A DNA stretch of 5,175 nt from JASJBU01 sp965372385 (GTDB taxonomy: Bacteria; Pseudomonadota; Gammaproteobacteria; Chromatiales; Chromatiaceae), in the NCBI GenBank assembly GCA_965372385.1, contig CBDVCD010000258.1, positions 1 to 5,175 on the forward strand, read 5' to 3'. The notes below the pieces were generated by a model. That model worked only from the letters and a program-made list of their open reading frames with translations, did no database searches and was not told the origin of the DNA. Every line of letters starts with the position of its first letter. Position 1 is the first letter of the stretch. A program made the translations under genes and the position numbers. This document shows, in pieces, positions 1-4,675 of this stretch.

Positions 1-17
1 AGCGCTGCGCTGTTCAT
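1..17 (-). CDS. sufD: First codons of the gene after sufC, probably sufD (partial, runs off the window)
   Basis: On the minus strand an ATG at 17-15 overlaps the sufC stop codon as ATGA, and the frame (Met-Asn-Ser-Ala-Ala) stays open to the window edge. A 4-nt stop-start overlap is typical of translational coupling. In gammaproteobacterial suf operons the gene after sufC is normally sufD, whose product is the paralogue of SufB in the SufBC2D scaffold. Only five codons are visible, so the identity is inferred from gene order and not from the protein itself. Confidence 0.5.
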
Positions 18-766
18 GCCGCTGCCTCTTCCAGCAGCCAGCCATAGCCCCGCTCTTCGAGCTCCAGAGCCAACTCCTTGCCGCCGGAACGGATGATGCG
101 TCCAGCGGCCAGCACATGCACATGGTCCGGTTCGATGTACTCGAGTAGACGCTGATAGTGGGTCACCACGATCATAGCCCGTTGCGGAGAACGCAGCATG
201 TTGATGCCATCGGCTACGGTGCGCAGGGCATCGATATCCAGACCGGAGTCGGTCTCATCGAGGATCGCCAGAGTCGGTTCCAGCAGCGCCATCTGCAGGA
301 TCTCGTTGCGTTTCTTCTCACCGCCGGAAAAGCCCGCATTGACCGAGCGCTTCAGCAGTTTCTCGTCCAGCTGCACCTGTCTCGCCTTCTCCCGCACCAA
401 TTTCATGAAGGAGATCGCATCGATCGCCTCCTGACCGCGGGCCTTGCGAATAGCGTTGAGGGATTCCCGCAGAAAGGTCATGTTGTTCACCCCGGGCAGC
501 TCCACCGGATACTGCATGGCCAGGAAGAGACCCTTGTGGGCCCGCTCCTCGGTTGCCAGCTCGAGTAGATCCTCCCCCAGCAGCTCTACTTCACCACCGG
601 TGACTTCGTAGCCGTCCCGTCCGGCGAGGATATGCGCCAGGGTGCTCTTGCCCGAGCCGTTCGGCCCCATGATGGCATGCACCTCGCCTGCCTTGACCTC
701 CAGGTCAATCCCCTTGAGGATCTCCTTATCCTCCACATTTGCCTGCAAATTCCTGATCGATAACAT
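14..766 (-). CDS. sufC: SufC, Fe-S cluster assembly ATPase
   Basis: SufC is the cytosolic ABC-type ATPase of the SufBC2D complex. Its ATP-driven dimerisation is thought to reshape SufB-SufD for Fe-S cluster assembly. It is a soluble ATPase, not a transporter. The 250-residue product has every ATPase motif (numbering from ATG 766): Walker A GPNGSGKST at about 34-42, Q-loop Gln in MQYP near 85, SufC-type signature FSGGEKKRNE at about 146-155, Walker B LAILDETDSGLD at about 166-177 with the catalytic Glu, and the switch His in VTHYQ near 203. Length is normal for the family. An in-frame GTG lies one codon upstream at 769-767. The ATG at 766 is preferred because GAGG at 775-778 sits 8 nt before it, against 5 nt for the GTG. 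The gene follows sufB by 70 nt and overlaps the next gene by 4 nt, so it lies inside the suf operon. Identification is secure. Confidence 0.97.
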   Translation of the reverse strand: MLSIRNLQANVEDKEILKGIDLEVKAGEVHAIMGPNGSGKSTLAHILAGRDGYEVTGGEVELLGEDLLELATEERAHKGLFLAMQYPVELPGVNNMTFLRESLNAIRKARGQEAIDAISFMKLVREKARQVQLDEKLLKRSVNAGFSGGEKKRNEILQMALLEPTLAILDETDSGLDIDALRTVADGINMLRSPQRAMIVVTHYQRLLEYIEPDHVHVLAAGRIIRSGGKELALELEERGYGWLLEEAAA

Positions 767-797
767 CACTACAACCTCAATACCTTAGTTGATACAT

Positions 798-830
798 CCC
801 CTCCCCCACCGGGGGAGGGTCAGGGAGGGG
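798..830. repeat. GC-rich double hairpin between sufB and sufC
   Basis: The 70-nt gap between sufB and sufC holds a C-run, G-run palindrome. Bases 799-807 pair perfectly with 811-819 (9 bp, 3-nt loop ACC). A second choice pairs 798-805 with 823-830 (8 bp, CCCCTCCC with GGGAGGGG). The two stems share the left arm and exclude each other. No T-tract follows on the minus strand, so it is not a standard intrinsic terminator. It resembles REP-like dispersed palindromes common between genes in proteobacteria, where they can stabilise the upstream mRNA or tune downstream expression. Membership of a repeat family needs the rest of the genome. Confidence 0.65.
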
Positions 831-836
831 CCAGGT

Positions 837-2282
837 TCAGCCCACCGCCCCTTCAAGACTCAGGGAAAGCAGCTTCTGTGCCTCCACCGCGAACTCCATG
901 GGCAGTTCATTGAAGACCTCTTTGCAAAATCCGTTGATGATCATGGACACTGCATCCTCTTCACTGAGCCCCCGCTGCTGGCAATAAAAGAGCTGGTCCT
1001 CGCCTACCTTCGAGGTGGTCGCCTCGTGCTCCACCTTGGCGGTGGGGTTCTTCACCTCGATATAGGGGAAGGTGTGGGCGGCGCATCGGTCACCGATCAG
1101 CAGCGAATCACACTGGGTATGGTTACGGGCGTTCTCCGCCCCGGGCGCCACACTCACCAGACCGCGGTAGGTATTGCTGCCATGCATCGCCGAGATACCC
1201 TTGGAGACGATGGTGCTGCGGCTGTTCTCGCCGATATGAATCATCTTGGTCCCGGTATCCGCCTGCTGGCGCCCCTTGGTCACTGCCACCGAATAAAACT
1301 CACCCACCGAATCCTTGCCCCGCAGCAGGCAACTGGGATACTTCCAGGTGATCGCGGAGCCGGTCTCCACCTGGGTCCAGGAGATGCGCGAACGGTCGCC
1401 TCGACAATCGCCCCGCTTGGTGACGAAGTTATAGATACCGCCGCGTCCCTCGTTGTCCCCCGGATACCAGTTCTGTACCGTGGAGTATTTGATCTGTGCG
1501 TCTTCCAGGGCAACCAGTTCCACCACCGCGGCATGCAGCTGGTTCTCGTCACGCATCGGGGCGGTGCAGCCCTCCAGGTAGCTCACGTAGCTGCCTTCAT
1601 CCGCGACGATCAGGGTGCGCTCGAACTGGCCGGTGTTCGCCTCGTTGATGCGGAAATAGGTAGAGAGCTCCATGGGACAGCGCACCCCTTTGGGGACATA
1701 GACGAAGGTGCCGTCACTGAACACTGCGCTGTTGAGGGCTGCAAAGAAGTTGTCCCGATCAGGCACCACCGTGCCCAGGTATTTCTGTACCAGATCGGGA
1801 TGCTCCCGCAGGGCCTCCGACATGGAGCAGAAGATCACCCCCGCCTTAGCCAGGGGCTCACGGAAGGTGGTGGCCACCGAGACACTGTCGAATACCGCAT
1901 CCACCGCGATCCCGGAGAGTGCCTTCTGCTCATCGATTGGGATACCCAGTTTCTCGTAGGTGGCCAATATCTCTGGATCGACCTCATCCAGACTCTTTAG
2001 ACCCTTCTTTTTCTTGGGTGCGGAGAAATAGGAGATCGCCTGATAATCTATAGGTGGATGGTGCAGAGAGGCCCAGTTGGGTTCCCGCATCGTAAGCCAG
2101 TGATGATAGGCCACCAACCGCTTCCGCAGCATCCACTCCGGTTCGCCCTTGCGTTCCGAGATGGTCCGTACCACTCCCTCATCCAGGCCAGGCGGCAGGG
2201 TGTCGGACTCGATTTCGGTGATAAATCCCTGCTCATATTCGGCATGGATCAGGTCATCCATTGTAGTATCAGGTAAACCCAT
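837..2282 (-). CDS. sufB: SufB, Fe-S cluster scaffold subunit
   Basis: SufB is the cytosolic scaffold subunit of SufBC2D that receives persulfide sulfur from the SufS system and assembles Fe-S clusters with SufD. The 481-residue product matches the family over its length (E. coli SufB is 495). The N-terminal region carries the family segments around PEWMLRKRL and NWASLHHPP, the middle is the long beta-helix with YVPKGVRCP, and the C-terminus holds IGDRCAAHTFPYIEV, VEHEATTSKVGEDQ and NGFCKEVFNELP. Cys at about 400 in GDRCAAH corresponds to the essential Cys405 of E. coli SufB. The Glu of GEDQ (about 428) lies where a second cluster-site residue is reported. The ATG at 2282 is chosen because GGAG at 2290-2293 lies 7 nt upstream. 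An in-frame TTG at 2306 would add eight residues but sits inside a palindrome and lacks a ribosome site. It begins 55 nt after the small membrane gene and is followed by sufC. Confidence 0.97.
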   Translation of the reverse strand: MGLPDTTMDDLIHAEYEQGFITEIESDTLPPGLDEGVVRTISERKGEPEWMLRKRLVAYHHWLTMREPNWASLHHPPIDYQAISYFSAPKKKKGLKSLDEVDPEILATYEKLGIPIDEQKALSGIAVDAVFDSVSVATTFREPLAKAGVIFCSMSEALREHPDLVQKYLGTVVPDRDNFFAALNSAVFSDGTFVYVPKGVRCPMELSTYFRINEANTGQFERTLIVADEGSYVSYLEGCTAPMRDENQLHAAVVELVALEDAQIKYSTVQNWYPGDNEGRGGIYNFVTKRGDCRGDRSRISWTQVETGSAITWKYPSCLLRGKDSVGEFYSVAVTKGRQQADTGTKMIHIGENSRSTIVSKGISAMHGSNTYRGLVSVAPGAENARNHTQCDSLLIGDRCAAHTFPYIEVKNPTAKVEHEATTSKVGEDQLFYCQQRGLSEEDAVSMIINGFCKEVFNELPMEFAVEAQKLLSLSLEGAVG

Positions 2283-2295
2283 TGCGTTACTCCGG

Positions 2296-2326
2296 TTTAT
2301 AACCAAGTATTTAACTTGGTTATAAA
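2296..2326. promoter_or_regulatory. Perfect 13-bp inverted repeat before sufB, candidate Rrf2/IscR-type operator or mRNA hairpin
   Basis: The arms TTTATAACCAAGT (2296-2308) and ACTTGGTTATAAA (2314-2326) are exact reverse complements around a 5-nt AT spacer. The central 25 bp (2299-2323) has the size and symmetry of an IscR type 1 site. It agrees with my recollection of that consensus at 18 of 25 positions, including outer ATA/TAT and inner CC/GG, but lacks the consensus GACT/AGTC core. It shares the half-site ACTNGGTTAT with the site at 2599-2623. In the mRNA it would form a hairpin ending 2 nt before the sufB ribosome site, so it could act at the DNA or RNA level. The structure is certain; the function is inferred. 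Confidence 0.6.
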
Positions 2327-2337
2327 GTTAAATTTTT

Positions 2338-2556
2338 TTAGTCTGCCATTTGCTCAGCGTCATTTCGGTTCGGGCAGCGGTTACGGCCAAGCGCGAGACA
2401 CAAAGCCTCAGCAAAGACACCCACAGCGATAAAAACCAATCCCGAAACAGTGGCTGACAGAGCTACAAACAGAAGACCCACGCCAAGACATAGTATGGCC
2501 AAGAACAAGACAGGACCTCCGCAACAATGGCGTGAAACAGGCAGAGAAAACCACAT
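2338..2556 (-). CDS. Small cysteine-rich two-helix membrane protein, function unknown, head of the suf operon
   Basis: I do not recognise this 72-residue protein. It has a short N-terminus containing HCCGG (residues 10-14), two hydrophobic stretches long enough to span the membrane (about 15-33 and 37-56), and a short polar tail with Arg, Asn and acidic residues. Five cysteines (11, 12, 23, 53, 61) are many for its size and could suggest metal or redox chemistry, but that is speculation. A strong ribosome site (TGAGGAGT) lies 9 nt before the ATG at 2556; an in-frame TTG one codon earlier is the alternative. It is preceded by a candidate promoter and an IscR-like site, and sufB follows 55 nt later on the same strand without a terminator. 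It is therefore probably co-transcribed with suf. The slot ahead of sufB is often held by an Rrf2 regulator in gammaproteobacteria; this protein is not one. Confidence 0.68.
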   Translation of the reverse strand: MWFSLPVSRHCCGGPVLFLAILCLGVGLLFVALSATVSGLVFIAVGVFAEALCLALGRNRCPNRNDAEQMAD

Positions 2557-2598
2557 CAATTTATACTCCTCATCAGGTTGTCTGACTGTGCAACTATA

Positions 2599-2623
2599 AT
2601 AACCTAGTAATATAGTCAGGTTT
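2599..2623 (-). promoter_or_regulatory. IscR type 1-like operator upstream of the suf operon
   Basis: Read on the minus strand this 25-bp site is AAACCTGACT, a 5-nt spacer ATATT, and ACTAGGTTAT. Against the IscR type 1 consensus as I recall it (half-sites ATASYYGACT and AGTCRRSTAT around a 5-nt RWWWY spacer) it agrees at 21 of 25 positions. The left half and spacer differ only at position 2. It overlaps a possible -10 element and lies 43 nt upstream of the membrane-gene ATG, a typical place for a repressor. IscR and related Rrf2 proteins sense Fe-S status and control isc and suf genes. No regulator gene is visible here, so the binding protein is inferred. Confidence 0.6.
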
Positions 2624-2643
2624 ACTCTTTTTCAAGTATTATA
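2607..2643 (-). promoter_or_regulatory. Candidate suf operon promoter
   Basis: On the minus strand TTGAAA (2635-2630) could be a -35 box, with TATTAC (2612-2607) at 17-nt spacing or TATATT (2614-2609) at 15-nt spacing as the -10. Both -10 choices lie inside the IscR-like site, which fits repression by occlusion. A perfect TATAAT also occurs just upstream (2643-2638) but has no convincing -35 partner. If it were used, the IscR-like site would fall just after the transcription start. The exact start cannot be decided from sequence alone. Confidence 0.4.
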
Positions 2644-2692
2644 CCCAATGAGAATGTACGGGAAATGCGTCAAGATGAGCTACAGGCCGGAC

Positions 2693-2719
2693 GCTATAAA
2701 GTGTTAGCTCGGAGACGAG
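2693..2719. repeat. 27-bp direct repeat, copy 1 (downstream edge of the TA module)
   Basis: This matches 3759-3785 in the same orientation at 25 of 27 bases, with the last 17 (GTTAGCTCGGAGACGAG) identical. It contains a small hairpin, CTCG-GAGA-CGAG, with a GNRA-type loop. It lies 4 nt after the stop codon of the acetyltransferase toxin on the minus strand. It may be a dispersed genomic repeat, a recombination boundary or a weak 3'-end structure. Confidence 0.6.
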
Positions 2720-2723
2720 ATGA

Positions 2724-3242
2724 TCAGGAAAAAAGATTCTCCACGATTTTCATCGGCAGGAAAAGCCGGGCACGGTGGTTATATACATCAAGAATCTGGA
2801 ATCCGTATTGCTTATAAAACCCCTGTAAATCATCATGAAGCACATCAACCACCACAGCATAAGACGGCAAATGGTGGTTGATTTCATTGCAATGGCGCAA
2901 GGCTCGGATCAAAGTGATTTTACCGACCCCCTGCCCTTGCGCTTCCTTGTGGACAGCAAGCTGTGCAATCAGGATCACTGGAATGGGATAATGGGGCAAT
3001 TTTTTAGCCAGGGATTGCGGCAAGCTTTGACGTTCGATCTCCGTATGGGACAGGGTGTAATAGGCACAAATCTCCGCTTCATCTTCTTCCGAGGACAATA
3101 CCATCGTCATGCTGATCCCGGCATCCCTGTGCCTGAGTGCAAATTGCTGAAGGAAGATATTTAGCCCTGCGGTGCCGCAATCAAATGATTTACGGTTGTG
3201 CGCGGCTTTACTTAGCTCAAGAAAACCGCACGATGGTGTCAC
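2724..3242 (-). CDS. tacT: GNAT-family acetyltransferase toxin of a TacA-TacT system
   Basis: The product is a 172-residue GNAT acetyltransferase. Studied TacT/AtaT-type toxins use acetyl-CoA to acetylate the amino acid on charged tRNAs and so block translation; the tRNA specificity here is unknown. The N-terminal segment FDCGTAGLNIFLQQFA (20-35) is typical of DUF1778-paired toxins. The acetyl-CoA-binding motif appears as LAVHKEAQGQGVGK (95-108). FYKQYGF (142-148) carries a Tyr at 143 in the position of the catalytic Tyr of TacT and AtaT. Length is normal and no key motif is missing, so it looks active. Translation probably starts at the GTG at 3242, which overlaps the antitoxin stop as GTGA, with an AAGGGA ribosome site about 5 nt upstream. 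This arrangement implies coupled synthesis after the antitoxin. Stop TGA lies 4 nt from one copy of the 27-bp direct repeat. Confidence 0.92.
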   Translation of the reverse strand: MTPSCGFLELSKAAHNRKSFDCGTAGLNIFLQQFALRHRDAGISMTMVLSSEEDEAEICAYYTLSHTEIERQSLPQSLAKKLPHYPIPVILIAQLAVHKEAQGQGVGKITLIRALRHCNEINHHLPSYAVVVDVLHDDLQGFYKQYGFQILDVYNHRARLFLPMKIVENLFS

Positions 3243-3508
3243 TGAATCCCTTTCTCTTTGGAATATTCCAGAGCTTCACGCAATTTCCTGTTCGGTGCAT
3301 CGGCTGCCTCACAGGCACTCATAAAGCGATCAAAAACATTGTCTTCAAGCTTGATCGTTTCATGCTCACGGATAACCCGCTCAGCATCTTTGCGTATCAG
3401 ACGTACGACATATTCCGTCAGGCTTTTCATCCCCTGAAGGGCTGCCGCTTTTTCTGCCGCCGCCTTGACAGATTCGTCAATTCTCATGTCTATACGTGAT
3501 GTAGCCAT
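3239..3508 (-). CDS. tacA: TacA-family antitoxin (DUF1778, ribbon-helix-helix)
   Basis: This 89-residue protein is the antitoxin for the adjoining GNAT toxin. Residues 4-45 form a ribbon-helix-helix DNA-binding segment: strand SRIDMRID, a helix rich in Ala and Lys, a turn at LQGMKS, and a helix TEYVVRLIRKDAERVI. The C-terminal part (about 46-89) carries the family pattern of IKLEDNVFDRFMSA followed by PNRKLREAL, which in TacA relatives wraps the toxin and blocks its active site. The antitoxin normally represses its own promoter, more strongly with the toxin bound. The ATG at 3508 has AGGAG 7 nt upstream. The antitoxin-first order and 4-nt overlap are standard for this system. AT content immediately upstream is high compared with the suf genes, in keeping with an acquired module. 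Confidence 0.93.
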   Translation of the reverse strand: MATSRIDMRIDESVKAAAEKAAALQGMKSLTEYVVRLIRKDAERVIREHETIKLEDNVFDRFMSACEAADAPNRKLREALEYSKEKGIQ

Positions 3509-3537
3509 AATCAGGCTCCTACCAAAATAAATTTTTA

Positions 3538-3590
3538 CCTACGAATACCGTAGCAGAAATAAATACTATTGTACAGCATATTTCCGTACA
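3538..3590 (-). promoter_or_regulatory. Probable tacAT promoter and autoregulatory region
   Basis: The AT-rich stretch ahead of tacA contains two small inverted repeats: CTACG-5 nt-CGTAG (3538-3552) and TGTAC-11 nt-GTACA (3570-3574 with 3586-3590). Ribbon-helix-helix antitoxins bind such short symmetric sites at their own promoters. A possible -10 box TACAAT is visible on the minus strand next to the second repeat, but no good -35 matches it. The position is reasonable; the exact elements are uncertain. Confidence 0.3.
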
Positions 3591-3602
3591 TATAATCCAT
3601 TA

Positions 3603-3752
3603 GACAGCATTCCCAACTCGTATTCCACCAGCAGGTAGATCCCCGTCAACCACCCCCTCCCGCCTGAGCAGGTTATCGTCATCCAAGGTGGCGGCAAATC
3701 CAGTCTTACCTTCCGCCAGGTTGGCGCACTGGTTCCCCGGGTTGCACCCAGG
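3603..3752 (-). other. Unassigned 50-codon open stretch without a start, possible gene remnant
   Basis: Between the TA promoter and repeat copy 2 the minus strand is open for 50 codons from a TAG at 3755-3753 to a TAA at 3602-3600. It reads with protein-like composition, including GKTGFAATLDDDNLL and GVVDGDLPAGG. There is no ATG start or ribosome site, and I do not recognise a family. The complementary strand is also open from 3604 to 3807, so an open frame here may only reflect base composition. It could be a decayed gene or part of a dispersed repeat. The first seven codons overlap a hairpin (3736-3742 with 3746-3752). Confidence 0.2.
3736..3752. repeat. Small hairpin next to repeat copy 2
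   Basis: On the minus strand CCTGGGT pairs with ACCCGGG around a GCA loop: 7 bp, fully paired in RNA with one G-U. The surrounding sequence (GTAGCCTGGGTGCAACC) resembles GTAGCC-GGGTGCAACCC dispersed palindromes seen in many proteobacterial intergenic regions. That resemblance is from memory and unverified. It sits 6 nt from the 27-bp direct repeat and may belong to the same composite element. Confidence 0.35.
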
Positions 3753-3758
3753 CTACTT

Positions 3759-3785
3759 GCTAAAAAGGGTTAGCTCGGAGACGAG
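3759..3785. repeat. 27-bp direct repeat, copy 2 (upstream edge of the TA module)
   Basis: This is the second copy of the element at 2693-2719, same orientation, 25 of 27 bases identical. Here it forms a better hairpin, AGCTCG-GAGA-CGAGCT (3772-3787), and also an overlapping GCTAA-TTAGC stem (3759-3763 with 3770-3774). On the minus strand the hairpin is followed by AACCCTTTTTAG, so it may act as a weak terminator for the chelatase gene, whose stop is 5 nt away. Confidence 0.6.
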
Positions 3786-3790
3786 CTTAA

Positions 3791-4168
3791 TTATTTGCCT
3801 AGATGGTTGAAGATCATTCCCGGCATACCCGCGGCGATACCGAGATAATCAGCGACCGTAACCTTCACATCCGGGTATTGTTTCTGCGCTATCTTCACCT
3901 CAGCCGGTATATCCTCCGCAACATGCCTGCCGGCGGAGAGAAAATAGGGGAACACCAGCACCTCCGCGGCCCCATGCTGAATGCAGTATTCAATACCCTC
4001 AGGAATGGAGGGTTGTGCCAGCTCAAGAAAGGCCGCTTCGACTCTATCAAATGGGTTCTCCCGGCTGGAAGCCAAACGTTCGGCCAGTTCCCTGATTTCA
4101 TCGTTTGACGCAGCTCTGCGGCTACCGTGAGCTACCAATAACAGGGCCGTTGGATACTCGCTACTCAT
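3791..4168 (-). CDS. cbiX: Small CbiX/SirB-type sirohydrochlorin chelatase
   Basis: This 125-residue cytosolic protein belongs to the CbiX/SirB chelatase family, which inserts Fe2+ (siroheme route) or Co2+ (anaerobic cobalamin route) into sirohydrochlorin. Visible signatures are LLLVAHGSR near the N-terminus with His14, AFLELAQPSI with Glu49, and the strongly conserved VFPYFLSAGRHVAEDIP with His82. The two histidines are the usual metal ligands. At about 125 residues it is the short single-domain form, roughly half of two-domain SirB/CbiK enzymes, and would work as a homodimer. Metal choice cannot be read from sequence. The start ATG at 4168 is the only reasonable one, but the nearest GAGG lies 12 nt upstream, so initiation looks weak. 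No other tetrapyrrole gene is in the window, and no cobalamin riboswitch is seen upstream. Confidence 0.9.
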   Translation of the reverse strand: MSSEYPTALLLVAHGSRRAASNDEIRELAERLASSRENPFDRVEAAFLELAQPSIPEGIEYCIQHGAAEVLVFPYFLSAGRHVAEDIPAEVKIAQKQYPDVKVTVADYLGIAAGMPGMIFNHLGK

Positions 4169-4265
4169 TTAAAATGAAAACCTCAATAGGGTGACTGAAA
4201 CAATCTATATTGATTGGAACTGTTGAAAACGACAACCAAAATGATGTTGTTGGGTGTGTAGATAG

Positions 4266-4505
4266 GTTGCTGATTGGTTGGCAGTACAAAAAGACTGGCG
4301 TGCCGATCCACCACTGTCGTCGACGGCCCAACTTGGCGATGGCTGGGTGGAATCCTCTGCTTCCCTGGCATTGTTAGTCCCCAGTGTGGTGATTCCCGTG
4401 CAACACAACCTACTGATCAATCCGGCACATCGTTATTTCGAGCGGGCCCAACAGATGGTCCGCAACGAAGCGTTCGATTTTGATCCACGGTTTGTCAAAA
4501 TCTGA
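4266..4505 (+). pseudogene. Remnant of a RES-domain toxin (C-terminal part only)
   Basis: This plus-strand frame encodes the C-terminal end of a RES-domain protein. The recognisable part begins at about 4293 with DWRADPPLSSTAQLGDGWV, continues through ALLVPSVVIP and LLINPAHRYF, and closes with the family ending FDFDPRFVKI. RES toxins degrade NAD+ and usually follow an Xre/DUF2384 antitoxin gene. Full proteins are about 150-230 residues; only about 70 are matched here. The N-terminal half with the conserved Arg and Glu is absent: an in-frame TAG stands at 4263-4265, and I see no matching piece in other frames upstream. No antitoxin is present. The frame could start at TTG 4278 but has no convincing ribosome site. 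It is probably a non-functional relic, read opposite to its neighbours. Confidence 0.7.
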
Positions 4506-4675
4506 TGGGAGACTTCTGAAAAGAACTGGCTAAATGTGAATCTGGAGGCCTGAAAAAAGTGGCAGGAAATACTGAATTGTTCAACGAGTCGCTGTTGCTT
4601 GCGGTATGCTACCCGCTAGCCCATTGTTGCAACACTCTGGTTGACTAAATGATTGTCCCCGGAAAAGAAGACCGG
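4506..4675. other. Intergenic stretch with no recognised gene
   Basis: Between the RES remnant and the secreted-protein gene I see no coding frame, RNA gene or clear terminator. A short imperfect inverted repeat, GCGGTA-TGC-TACCCGC (4600-4615, one bulge), is the only structure, and it has no T-tract. Together with 4169-4265, which also holds no gene, it makes the zone between the chelatase and the secreted protein mostly non-coding apart from the remnant. Confidence 0.4.

Noticed and set aside
158..568. Plus-strand open frames opposite sufC
   Set aside because: They are shadows of sufC, with no ribosome site and no recognisable protein pattern.
789..2000. 403-codon open frame on the plus strand
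   Set aside because: It is antisense to sufB over nearly its whole length, begins in the GC-rich palindrome, and its composition (many His, Gly, Leu) is what a complementary strand of a GC-rich gene gives. SufB is unmistakable on the other strand.
2283..2306. TTG start for SufB eight codons upstream
   Set aside because: It lies within the perfect palindrome and lacks a ribosome site, whereas ATG 2282 has GGAG at 7 nt.
2835..3499. Plus-strand open frames across the TA module
   Set aside because: They overlap the well supported tacT and tacA genes in antisense and encode nothing recognisable.
2693..3785. Integron gene cassette with attC sites around the TA module
   Set aside because: The repeat contains GTTAGCT, which only loosely resembles the attC core GTTRRRY. 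No paired RYYYAAC core, long imperfect palindrome or integrase is visible.
4169..4277. Cobalamin or other riboswitch ahead of the chelatase gene
   Set aside because: The leader is short and AT-rich with no B12-box-like or other conserved riboswitch core.
4183..4420. Short minus-strand frames opposite the RES remnant
   Set aside because: They have no ribosome site or family features. The plus-strand frame matches RES-domain C-terminal motifs.
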